Positions 1-6,332 of a DNA stretch of 9,286 nucleotides are shown in pieces (within the stretch, counting starts at the first letter, position 1; the number at the start of each line of letters is the position of its first letter). A model generated the notes under the pieces. That model worked only from the letters and a program-made list of their open reading frames with translations, did no database searches and was not told where the DNA came from. The DNA is from JACZXC01 sp036447375 (GTDB taxonomy: Bacteria > Myxococcota_A > UBA9160 > SMWR01): contig JAZFUU010000269.1 in the NCBI GenBank assembly GCA_036447375.1, positions 1-9,286 on the forward strand. Reading direction: 5' to 3'. The position numbers were made by a program, and so were the translations under genes.

Positions 1-1218
1 CTCTTGGATCAAGTCCAGGAACTGAAGCCCCCGGTTCGTGTACTTCTTCGCAATCGACACCACCAGCCGCAGGTTTGCTTCGACGAGCTCACTCTTGGCC
101 TGGAGCGCCGTCGCGCTGGCGGTGTCCAGCCTGGTCAGTGCGACTTTGATGTCGTCGCCTCCCATGCGCGCGTCCGATTCCATCTTTCGGAGGGTTCGAT
201 CGATGCCGTCGAGAGACTCGAGCGCTTCGGACAACCGGTCGGGATCGCCGCCCAGGGCATCCAGCGCCGCCTTCGCCTTCTGGCCGCGGCGCCTCGAATT
301 CTCCACCTGTTCCCGAAATTGTGCGGGCTTCAGGGAGAAGGGTGACGTGACCTTGCGGGCCCGCGACTGCAGTCGCCACAGATCCTGCCCCAGCTCGCGA
401 AGCTGCCCGGTCATTTTTTCGAATCGGGCCTTGGAGAACCGCGTTTCGCGCAACAACCGCGGTACCTGGCCATACAGCTCCTCGATCTCGCGCCGCAGTC
501 GGTCGCGGGTCTCGTCGCTGGTGCGACCGTTCGCAATGGAGGACAGCTTCTTCGAAACCTCGGCATCGATCCGCTTGATCTGGGTCACCTTGACGAAGAA
601 GTCGCGACGGCGTTCTTCCCGCGTGTAGATGGGCTCGACATCGTCCAGGCCCTCGAGCAGATACTTGGGTGCGATGTTGTTCTTCTTGAGATCTTCCGCG
701 AACTGCATGATCTCGCGAATCGCGAACGCAGTGCCGAGGACGGCGAACTGGCGGTCGTGCTGACCCGCTTCGATCCGCTTCGCGATGGTCACCTCGCCCG
801 CCCGGGTGAGCAGCGAGACCTGACCCATCTCGCGCAAATACACACGCACCGGGTCATTGGTGGGGCCGTCATCGATTCCGGGAGCGCGCTGGCGACCCAC
901 GGATATCGGACGGCGCTGCGGCTTCTCTTTCTCCTCGCTCTCGTCGACGACGCGAATGCCGTGCTCCCCGAGAAGAGCCTTGGCACGGACCACAAGGTCG
1001 CCGTGGTCGGCGAGTGTTCCGTTTACGTCATCGATCGTCAGATAACCCTGACGGCGGCCGCGATCGAGGAGCGCGCGCACGATCTTCTGATCGGATCCGG
1101 TGCGGCTCTTTCCGTTGCCGGACGAGCCATTGTCGGACGAGCCGTTGCCACGTTTGGCGGCCGCACGATTGCGAGTGGGCTGTTTGTGGACAGGGGGATC
1201 GGTAGCGTCGTGGGTCAT
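1..1218 (-). CDS. rpoD: RNA polymerase primary sigma factor RpoD (sigma-70), N-terminal 406 codons; 3' end beyond window
   Basis: This is the housekeeping sigma factor that directs RNA polymerase to most promoters. The minus-strand frame is open from an ATG at 1218 to the window edge. Residues about 43-95 match region 1.1 (RRQGYLTIDDVN). Residues about 119-150 match region 1.2 (NDPVRVYLREMG, then LLTRAGEVTIAKRIE). A charged, helical non-conserved region spans about 155-365. Region 2.1 and the start of 2.2 follow (VEANLRLVVSIAKKY, TNRGLQFLDLIQE), and the frame is cut off there. The rest of region 2 and regions 3 and 4 must lie to the left. The ATG is preceded by GAGAGGAAA nine bases away, a good ribosome binding site. 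The first 42 residues are a low-complexity Ser/Gly/Asn/Arg stretch before region 1.1. It follows dnaG by 53 bases, the classical rpsU-dnaG-rpoD order. The identification is secure. Confidence 0.97.
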   Translation of the reverse strand, partial: MTHDATDPPVHKQPTRNRAAAKRGNGSSDNGSSGNGKSRTGSDQKIVRALLDRGRRQGYLTIDDVNGTLADHGDLVVRAKALLGEHGIRVVDESEEKEKPQRRPISVGRQRAPGIDDGPTNDPVRVYLREMGQVSLLTRAGEVTIAKRIEAGQHDRQFAVLGTAFAIREIMQFAEDLKKNNIAPKYLLEGLDDVEPIYTREERRRDFFVKVTQIKRIDAEVSKKLSSIANGRTSDETRDRLRREIEELYGQVPRLLRETRFSKARFEKMTGQLRELGQDLWRLQSRARKVTSPFSLKPAQFREQVENSRRRGQKAKAALDALGGDPDRLSEALESLDGIDRTLRKMESDARMGGDDIKVALTRLDTASATALQAKSELVEANLRLVVSIAKKYTNRGLQFLDLIQE

Positions 1219-1271
1219 GGGGGGTTTCCTCTCGACGATTCAGAGCGTAGTGCAGACGCGCGCCTATAGCT

Positions 1272-3041
1272 TCATACGTGGGGCCCCAATTCGGAGGGGT
1301 CGGAAATTTTTTGAACGGCGCGGCGCCGCAACTCATCTTTCTCACGCAGAAGGGAGGACGTATCTGCACTTGTTTCGCGCATCTTTTGCGTAAGCGCGCG
1401 GTTCTCACGGCGTTGTCGATCGCGACGCAAGCGACCCAGCGTGTCGTCCACCGTGCGCTTCGCGGCGGGCTCTTCCCGCGTGTACTCGCTCGCATCCAGA
1501 GAGCGCAGCAGCGTGCATGCCTCAGGACCCAGGCGCTGCGCGATCTCTTCGATGCCTACGCCGCGGGGCTCCGCCGCGGCATCGATCAGGGCAAGGATGA
1601 GCTCGGAGGTCGCACCCGGTTCCACCAGTTCTCCGAATTCGTCGCGTTCGATTCGTTGCGCCAGTTGCGGATGCTCCACCAGGCTGCGCGCCAGCTCTTG
1701 CAGCAGGCGCGGCTCGGGTCCGCTGCGTCGCACCTCCACCGGAACGGCATCGGCCGGGTCTTCGCCGCGCGCAGCAGCGCGCACCGCGGCTTCGACGTGG
1801 CGTTCTTCGGTCCCCGCCGCCAACGCGAGATGCCGGCCGTATTCGCTGCATTCGACAGGATCGCGTACAAGGGCCAGAAGCTTCGCCACCGATGCCACCG
1901 CATCGGCCTTCTCCCAGGGCGTGCCGCAGCCGCGCGCCACGGCCCACTCGATCACGACATCCAGGGCCCCCCGCGCCCCGTCGACCCGAGCCCGCAGCGC
2001 TTCGGCACCTTCGCGCTCGAGGCAGGTGTCCGGATCATCGCCCGGCTGCAGAACCACCACACTGACGCGCAGCCCCTCGGGCAACAGAATTTCCAGCGCC
2101 CGTTCCGTGGCGCGTTGACCGGCTTTGTCGCCATCGAACAGCAGCACCACGTGACCCGTGCGACGGCGGAGGGCCCGGGCGTGATCCGTCGTCAGCGCGG
2201 TTCCACAGGTGGCGACCACGTTTTCGACGTCGGCGCGATACAGCGCGATCAAATCGAAATAGCCCTCGACCACGACTGCGCATTTCGCGCGCCGTATCGG
2301 CTCGAGGGCGTGAGGGAAGCCATAGAATGCCTGACGTTTGTGAAAGAGCGGGCTCTCGGGCGTATTCAGGTATTTCGGCTCCTGGTCCGCGTCCACTGCG
2401 CGACCCCCGAAGGCCACCACTCGCCCGCGGACATCGTGAATCGGAAAGATCACGCGTCCCCGCAGCCGGTCGTAGTGCCCGCCGGAGTCGCGGCGCGCCA
2501 GCAGCCCCGCCTTTTCCCCGTCTTCCGCGGCGACGCGGTGTTCGCGCAGCGCCTGGACGATGAAGTCCCAGCGCTGCGGGGCATAGCCGATGCCGAAACG
2601 GGCAATGGTGGAAGCGTCCAGTCCGCGCTGGGCCAGATAGGAGGCACCGGGGCTATCGGGTGCTGCCAACGCGGTGCAGTAGTGCGAATGGGCCAACTCG
2701 TTGGCAACGCGCAGACGTTCCGTCACGCCGGAACCGGCGTCGTCGGTCTCCGGAATCTCGATCCCGCAGTCGCGAGCCAGAGTGCGCGCCGACTCGGGGA
2801 AGCTCAGATTCTCGACTTTCATCAGAAAGGCGATCGCGTCACCGCCTTCGTGACAGCCGAAGCAGTAGAAGGTCCCGCGATCGGGATTGACGTTGAAAGA
2901 GGGGGTCTTCTCGTCGTGGAAAGGACACAGACCCTTGTAACTGCGACCCGCTCGTTTCAGGGTGACGAAGCGACCGATGAGGTCGACCAGGTCGACGCGG
3001 TCGCGGAGCTGCTCGATAGCCTCGGAGGGAATAAGGCCCAA
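1272..3041 (-). CDS. dnaG: DNA primase DnaG
   Basis: DNA primase makes the short RNA primers for lagging-strand synthesis and works with the replicative helicase. The 589-residue length is normal for bacterial DnaG. The N-terminal CHC2-type zinc-binding domain shows Cys39, His42, Cys60 and Cys63 (CPFH ... CFGC). The catalytic core carries the conserved blocks DRLRGRVIFPIHD (191-203) and KYLNTPESPLFHK (223-235). The TOPRIM metal site follows, with EGYFD at 259-263 and DGD at 303-305. Residues from about 440 onward are the less conserved helicase-interacting region, ending in a charged helical tail. The start is a TTG at 3041, giving MGLIPSEAIEQLRDRVDLVD, the usual N-terminus. GGGAG lies six bases upstream, between the rpsU stop and the TTG; no ATG fits as well. 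It sits 13 bases after rpsU and 53 before rpoD, so is very probably co-transcribed with both. Confidence 0.97.
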   Translation of the reverse strand: MGLIPSEAIEQLRDRVDLVDLIGRFVTLKRAGRSYKGLCPFHDEKTPSFNVNPDRGTFYCFGCHEGGDAIAFLMKVENLSFPESARTLARDCGIEIPETDDAGSGVTERLRVANELAHSHYCTALAAPDSPGASYLAQRGLDASTIARFGIGYAPQRWDFIVQALREHRVAAEDGEKAGLLARRDSGGHYDRLRGRVIFPIHDVRGRVVAFGGRAVDADQEPKYLNTPESPLFHKRQAFYGFPHALEPIRRAKCAVVVEGYFDLIALYRADVENVVATCGTALTTDHARALRRRTGHVVLLFDGDKAGQRATERALEILLPEGLRVSVVVLQPGDDPDTCLEREGAEALRARVDGARGALDVVIEWAVARGCGTPWEKADAVASVAKLLALVRDPVECSEYGRHLALAAGTEERHVEAAVRAAARGEDPADAVPVEVRRSGPEPRLLQELARSLVEHPQLAQRIERDEFGELVEPGATSELILALIDAAAEPRGVGIEEIAQRLGPEACTLLRSLDASEYTREEPAAKRTVDDTLGRLRRDRQRRENRALTQKMRETSADTSSLLREKDELRRRAVQKISDPSELGPHV

Positions 3042-3047
3042 CCAATG

Positions 3048-3052
3048 CTCCC
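3048..3052 (-). promoter_or_regulatory. Ribosome binding site GGGAG for the dnaG TTG start
   Basis: GGGAG on the minus strand lies six bases before the TTG at 3041, in the 13-base gap after the rpsU stop codon. The frame is open further upstream into rpsU, so this site together with the conserved N-terminal sequence decides the dnaG start. Confidence 0.6.
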
Positions 3053-3054
3053 GG

Positions 3055-3252
3055 TTAGCGAGACATTCTTCTCATCTTCTTGAGGGCGCGTTTGCGAGCC
3101 GCGGCCGCCTTCTTCTTCTTACGGACACTCGGCTTGTCGTAGTATTCGCGCCGCTTCAGCTCGCTCAGGATCCCGGCTTTCTCGCACTGCTTCTTGAAGC
3201 GCTTCATGGCCGCTTCGAAGGGCTCGTTGTCGCGAAGCCTGATGACGGGCAA
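3055..3252 (-). CDS. rpsU: 30S ribosomal protein S21
   Basis: S21 is a small basic protein of the 30S subunit needed for natural initiation on mRNA. The 65-residue product begins MPVIRLRDNEPFEAAMKRFK and continues CEKAGILSELKRREYYDKPS, the hallmark of the S21 family, then ends in a Lys/Arg-rich tail (KKKKAAAARKRALKKMRRMSR region). It is slightly shorter than the roughly 70 residues of the enterobacterial protein, the difference being at the C-terminus. The start is TTG at 3252, since the conserved MPVI begins there; GGGAG lies nine bases upstream. It is the first gene of the rpsU-dnaG-rpoD operon and is preceded by a 160-base gap after hisF that should hold the operon promoter. Confidence 0.96.
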   Translation of the reverse strand: MPVIRLRDNEPFEAAMKRFKKQCEKAGILSELKRREYYDKPSVRKKKKAAAARKRALKKMRRMSR

Positions 3253-3261
3253 GCTGCTTTA

Positions 3262-3266
3262 CTCCC
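3262..3266 (-). promoter_or_regulatory. Ribosome binding site GGGAG for the rpsU TTG start
   Basis: GGGAG on the minus strand is nine bases before the TTG at 3252. Together with the family-typical N-terminus MPVI it supports TTG as the real start codon. Confidence 0.6.
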
Positions 3267-3301
3267 AACGAGAAGACCGCGCAGCGAAACGTTGCGGCCT
3301 C

Positions 3302-3307
3302 GTTATA
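3302..3307 (-). promoter_or_regulatory. Candidate -10 element (TATAAC) for the rpsU-dnaG-rpoD operon
   Basis: TATAAC reads on the minus strand about 50 bases before the rpsU start, in the only sizeable gap of the region. It is a five-of-six match to the sigma-70 -10 hexamer. I find no convincing TTGACA-like -35 box at a 16-18 base spacing (AAACGA lies at 17), so the promoter would be weak at -35 or need an activator. The position is right but the assignment is tentative. Confidence 0.33.
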
Positions 3308-3359
3308 CAACCCGCCGCGTGACGTCGTTTGATTGGGCTCGGGAGCGCACGCGACGGAC

Positions 3360-3401
3360 AAAAACACCGAGAAAACGCCAACTTCGAGCCCCTTGTCGGC
3401 G
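3360..3401 (-). terminator. Probable Rho-independent terminator after hisF
   Basis: On the minus strand, CGCCGAC (3401-3395) can pair with GTTGGCG (3382-3376), giving a seven-pair stem with one G-T wobble and a 12-base loop. It is followed at once by TTTTC and, nine bases later, by TTTTTG. It begins 11 bases after the hisF stop codon, where an operon end is expected, and upstream of the candidate rpsU promoter. The loop is longish and the T-tract interrupted, so termination may be partial. Confidence 0.5.
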
Positions 3402-3412
3402 AGGCGTGCACT

Positions 3413-4300
3413 CTAGCGTAGCCCCCTGGGGCCATCAACCGACGGCAAACGCACCGGAATTCCGAGCTTATGCAGGTGCTGCTTCACCTGCCCCACGGTC
3501 GTTTCACCGAAGTGAAAAATCGACGCCGCCAGCGCGGCCTGTGCGCATCCGCCTTCGGGACCATCGTCGAGAGCGGCCGCCAGATCATCGGCGTTGCCGC
3601 CTCCCCCGGAAGCGATCACGGGGATCGATACGGCGGCGGTAACCGCGCGCAGGAGAGGGATGTCGTAGCCCTGTTTGGTTCCATCGCGATCCATACTTGT
3701 CAGCAGGATTTCTCCGGCACCGGCGGCCGCCATCTGCTGGGCCCAGGCGACGGCCTCGATTCCGGTGGGGCGGCGGCCGCCGTGGGTACAGACCTCCCAG
3801 GTTTGTTGACTTCGCTCGGCTCCGCCTCGCTGCGCGCGCTGCTTTGCAGCGCTTGCGGGTTCTGAGCCTCGTTCGGCTCGCTGCGGTGCATCATTTTCAC
3901 GACGCCTTGCGTCGATGGCGATGACCAGGTTTGCGCTGCCGATTTTCACGGCGGCCTCACCGATCAGATCGGGGTTCTCCACCGCTGCGGTCATGATCGA
4001 GACCTTGTCGGCGCCGGCGTTGAGAAGATCGCGAATGTCCTGGACCGAGCGGACGCCCCCACCCACGGTGAGCGGCATGAAGACCGTCTCCGCCGTGCGC
4101 GCCACGACGTCGAGCAGGATCCCGCGTCCTTCGTGGCTCGCGCTGATGTCCAGAAACGTGATCTCGTCGGCTTCCTGCTCGTCGTACAGACGCGCCACCT
4201 CCACGGGATCTCCGGCATCCACGTGGTCGACGTAGCGAACGCCCTTCACGACGCGTCCCTTGTCGACATCCAGGCAGGGAATGATCCGTTTCAGGAGCAC
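3413..4300 (-). CDS. hisF: Imidazole glycerol phosphate synthase cyclase subunit HisF, with an internal in-frame insertion
   Basis: HisF is the (beta/alpha)8-barrel cyclase. It uses ammonia delivered by HisH to turn PRFAR into imidazole glycerol phosphate and AICAR. The start is taken at GTG 4300, giving MLLKRIIPCLDVDKGRVVKG, the canonical N-terminus; it overlaps the hisA stop by 10 bases. The frame is open about 35 codons further upstream, but that part lies over hisA and is not HisF-like. Catalytic Asp11 (CLDV) and Asp130 (AIDA) are both present. So are the phosphate-binding blocks LTVGGGVRS, LLTSMDRDGTKQGYD and VIASGGGGN. The product is 295 residues against about 250-258 usually. The excess is mostly one stretch at residues about 134-167, between AIDAR and WEVCTHGG, where other HisF proteins have only a few residues. 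The frame stays open through it and the rest of the barrel is intact, so the protein is probably functional. Confidence 0.95.
   Translation of the reverse strand: MLLKRIIPCLDVDKGRVVKGVRYVDHVDAGDPVEVARLYDEQEADEITFLDISASHEGRGILLDVVARTAETVFMPLTVGGGVRSVQDIRDLLNAGADKVSIMTAAVENPDLIGEAAVKIGSANLVIAIDARRRENDAPQRAERGSEPASAAKQRAQRGGAERSQQTWEVCTHGGRRPTGIEAVAWAQQMAAAGAGEILLTSMDRDGTKQGYDIPLLRAVTAAVSIPVIASGGGGNADDLAAALDDGPEGGCAQAALAASIFHFGETTVGQVKQHLHKLGIPVRLPSVDGPRGLR
3800..3901 (-). repeat. GC-rich palindromic repeat block inserted in frame inside hisF
   Basis: This block encodes residues about 134-167 of HisF, absent from ordinary HisF. It has two hairpins: GCGCTGC-AAA-GCAGCGC on the minus strand (3836-3852, seven perfect pairs) and GAGCC-GAACGA-GGCTC (3864-3879, five pairs). 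Plus-strand CTCGCTGCG occurs twice (3826-3834 and 3877-3885), each time downstream of a TCGGCTC-like core. At least three reading frames cross it without a stop. The peptide is rich in Gln, Arg, Ala, Glu and Ser, unlike the barrel around it. The exact ends are uncertain because I see no clear target-site duplication. I infer an inserted repeat element; a lineage-specific loop expansion is the alternative. Confidence 0.6.
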
Positions 4301-5031
4301 GGGATGGCATCCAGCGCGCGGCCGAGATCGACCGCTCCGGTGTAGAGGGCGCGGCCGACGATGGCGCCCGACACCCCGCGGTCGGCGAACGAGGCGGCGC
4401 GACACAGGTCGTCGTCGGAGCGAATTCCGCCCGAAACGATTACGGGAATCTCGACACAGTCGGCGAGCTCGGCGCTGGCCTCGAGGTTGGGTCCCGCCAG
4501 GACTCCGTCCCGTGCGATGTCGGTGTGGACGATGGCCGCGACCCCCGCATCTTCGAATCGAAGCGCGACCTCACTGACCGGCGTCAGCGTCTGCTCGATC
4601 CAGCCTTCCACCGCCACGCATCCGTCCTTGGCGTCGATCCCCACCACGATGCGGCCGGGAAAACGCCGAGCCACTTCGCGCACGAATTCCGGATCTCGCA
4701 GGGCGGCGGTTCCCAACACCACGCGATCCACCCCGGTCGCGAACGCGGCTTCCACCGAAGCCAGACTTCGGAGGCCTCCGCCGAGCTGCACGGGAATCCC
4801 TTTCGCGCTCTCCGCGATCCGGCGGATGGCGTCGGTGTTCTCGGGGCGGCCGGTCCGGGCGCCATCGAGATCGACCACGTGCAACCGCGCGATCGGATGG
4901 GAAACGAAATCCTCGGCCACCGCCGCCGGATCGTCGTTGTAGACCGTGGCCTCGTCGTAGCGACCCTGGCTGAGCCGCACGCAGCGGCCTCCCAATACGT
5001 CGATGGCGGGAATGATCTCGAAGCGCGTCAC
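4291..5031 (-). CDS. hisA: ProFAR isomerase HisA (phosphoribosylformimino-5-aminoimidazole carboxamide ribotide isomerase)
   Basis: HisA is a (beta/alpha)8-barrel isomerase that opens the ribose ring of ProFAR to make PRFAR, the substrate of HisF. The 246-residue length is normal. The N-terminus FEIIPAIDVLGGRCVRLSQG carries catalytic Asp11, and VGIDAKDG carries the second catalytic Asp, about 133. VQLGGGLRS, HTDIARDG and VIVSGGIRS are the phosphate-binding half-barrel motifs. The start is GTG at 5031, with GAGG five bases upstream. It lies 15 bases after the preceding lipoprotein-like gene and its stop overlaps the hisF GTG by 10 bases, suggesting translational coupling of the two barrel enzymes. 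PriA-type dual activity (HisA/TrpF) is not suggested by the gene neighbourhood. The HisA family assignment is secure. Confidence 0.96.
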   Translation of the reverse strand: MTRFEIIPAIDVLGGRCVRLSQGRYDEATVYNDDPAAVAEDFVSHPIARLHVVDLDGARTGRPENTDAIRRIAESAKGIPVQLGGGLRSLASVEAAFATGVDRVVLGTAALRDPEFVREVARRFPGRIVVGIDAKDGCVAVEGWIEQTLTPVSEVALRFEDAGVAAIVHTDIARDGVLAGPNLEASAELADCVEIPVIVSGGIRSDDDLCRAASFADRGVSGAIVGRALYTGAVDLGRALDAIPCS

Positions 5032-5046
5032 GCGGGCCTCATCGGT

Positions 5047-5688
5047 TCAGGGAGTGAACAAGACCTTCGCCACCTGATCCGCGCCCCAGCGCGCCAATTC
5101 GGCGGCTCTGAGCCAGCGTGTGCCGCCCCCGGGATAGCGACGCGCCTTCAGCGGATTGTCCATGAAGGCTTGCTGGGTCTCGTCGAAGCGAGCGCCCCAG
5201 AGCTTCTCGCCCCCCGGCGCGGCATAGAGCGTCACCTCGAAGGCCACTCCGGCGGGATGCAATGCGCCCAGCGCCTCGCCGCTTCGCTCGCGGTAGCGCG
5301 ATACGCTTCCGAGTAGAATCCCGGTCGCGCTGAACTTCGCCGCCGCGAGTTCGGCGACGGCCCCGGGATCGTCGCGCTGCACTTCTCGACCCGCTGTGGC
5401 AAAGGCCAGGGCGAGATCACTCGGCGCGACCACCGATTGACCCCGCTCCGCAATCGCTTCCGTCAGAAATCGTCCCATCAGGTCTGCGGCGGTAGCTCCG
5501 TCGATGTCATTGGGCGGCTGCCCCGGAACGAAGAACGAGCTCGCAGACAACGGCACTACCGCGACCTTGCGGAGCGCGACGTGCTGGGCGGCGTACGACT
5601 GCCACTGAAGGACAACCCCGGGGTTCGAACACCCGAGGACGGCCAGCGCCAGGGCCAACACCGGGGCCCGGCGGTTGATCAGCGACAC
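5047..5688 (-). CDS. Uncharacterised small lipoprotein-like protein within the his operon
   Basis: I do not recognise a named gene. From GTG at 5688 the product is 213 residues. Arg6 and Arg7 are followed by a hydrophobic stretch (8-19) ending in AVLGC, so Cys20 is a plausible lipidation site, though the box is not ideal (Val-Leu-Gly before Cys). The mature part alternates strands and helices: LRKVAVVPLSASS (39-51), a helix at about 65-83, ATGILLGSVSRY (121-132), VAFEVTLYAAPGGEKLW (148-164) and an amphipathic C-terminal helix. A strand of type 'VAVVPL', then 'ATGILLGSV' and 'VTLY...GEKLW', recalls the alpha/beta fold of CsgG/LpoB/TolB-N-like periplasmic lipoproteins; this is a weak resemblance. 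The GTG overlaps the hisH stop by 10 bases and the stop is 15 bases before hisA, so it is co-expressed with histidine genes. A longer frame upstream lies over hisH and is not credible. No obvious role in histidine synthesis. Confidence 0.78.
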   Translation of the reverse strand: MSLINRRAPVLALALAVLGCSNPGVVLQWQSYAAQHVALRKVAVVPLSASSFFVPGQPPNDIDGATAADLMGRFLTEAIAERGQSVVAPSDLALAFATAGREVQRDDPGAVAELAAAKFSATGILLGSVSRYRERSGEALGALHPAGVAFEVTLYAAPGGEKLWGARFDETQQAFMDNPLKARRYPGGGTRWLRAAELARWGADQVAKVLFTP

Positions 5689-6326
5689 GAGGCAACCCAG
5701 CCGGCATAGGCGTCGAGCAACTGCTTCCCCGCGGCCTGGCTCTTCTCCGGGTGAAACTGGACGGCGAACATGTTCTCGTGGGCCGCCGCCGCCGCGAACT
5801 CGCCGCCGTAGTCCGTCCAGCCCGATGTCAGCTCGGGGCGCCCGGGCCGCACCCGGTACGAGTGAACGAAGTAGAAGCACCCCTCTTCCGGAAGCTGCTC
5901 CAACATCGGGTGCTCGCCGACGAAGCGCACCGTGTTCCAGCCGATGTGGGGAACGCGCAGACTTTCGCCCGCCGGGGCTCGATCCGGGAAGCGCTCGACG
6001 CGACCGGGCAGAAGGCCCAGACCCGCCGTCTGGCCGTGCTCGTCGCTCTCTTCGAAGAGCAGCTGCAAACCGAGGCAGAGTCCGAGGTAGGGACGCCCGG
6101 ACCCGATCGAGTCCTTCACGGCTTCATCGAGCCCCTTTTCGCGCAGGTGGCTCATGCCGTCGGCGAACGCGCCCACCCCGGGCAAGACCACACCGTCGGC
6201 TCGACGAACCGCCGCCGGATCGCTCGTCACTTCGGGCTCGAGGCCCGAGCGCTGCAGCGCCTTGGCGACGCTTCTCAGGTTACCGGCGCCGTAATCGACG
6301 ACCGCAATGACCGGGGAGGTGGGCAT
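5679..6326 (-). CDS. hisH: Imidazole glycerol phosphate synthase glutamine amidotransferase subunit HisH
   Basis: HisH is the class I glutamine amidotransferase that hydrolyses glutamine and channels ammonia through the HisF barrel. The 215-residue product starts MPTSPVIAVVDYGAGNLRSV, typical of the family. The triad is visible: Cys84 in LGLCLGLQLL, and His192 and Glu194 in VQFHPEKS. The oxyanion-strand motif PGVGAFADGM (49-58) and HIGWN (127-131) are also present. ATG at 6326 is six bases after the hisB stop. No strong ribosome binding site precedes it (a GGGAG is about 14 bases away), so expression probably relies on coupling to hisB. Its stop overlaps the start of the lipoprotein-like gene by 10 bases. 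Its partner hisF lies two genes further downstream. Confidence 0.96.
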   Translation of the reverse strand: MPTSPVIAVVDYGAGNLRSVAKALQRSGLEPEVTSDPAAVRRADGVVLPGVGAFADGMSHLREKGLDEAVKDSIGSGRPYLGLCLGLQLLFEESDEHGQTAGLGLLPGRVERFPDRAPAGESLRVPHIGWNTVRFVGEHPMLEQLPEEGCFYFVHSYRVRPGRPELTSGWTDYGGEFAAAAAHENMFAVQFHPEKSQAAGKQLLDAYAGWVASCR

Positions 6327-6332
6327 TGGGAA

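Noticed and set aside
1278..3083. A 601-codon open frame on the plus strand opposite dnaG
   Set aside because: It is an antisense shadow of dnaG, caused by high GC in third codon positions. The minus-strand frame has full primase motifs, while this one has no recognisable domain.
3800..3901. Frameshift or assembly error as the cause of the odd HisF stretch
   Set aside because: The frame before and after is the same hisF frame, with all conserved motifs on both sides. The DNA has organised hairpins rather than an abrupt change of frame, so an insertion fits better.
4301..4405. Longer hisF start upstream of GTG 4300
   Set aside because: The extra 35 codons lie over hisA in another frame and give an Arg-rich peptide unlike any HisF. 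MLLKRIIPCLDV at 4300 is the family N-terminus.
5689..5880. Longer start for the lipoprotein-like gene
   Set aside because: The added residues lie over hisH, are Arg/Gly/Pro-rich, and would bury the signal-peptide-like stretch inside the protein.
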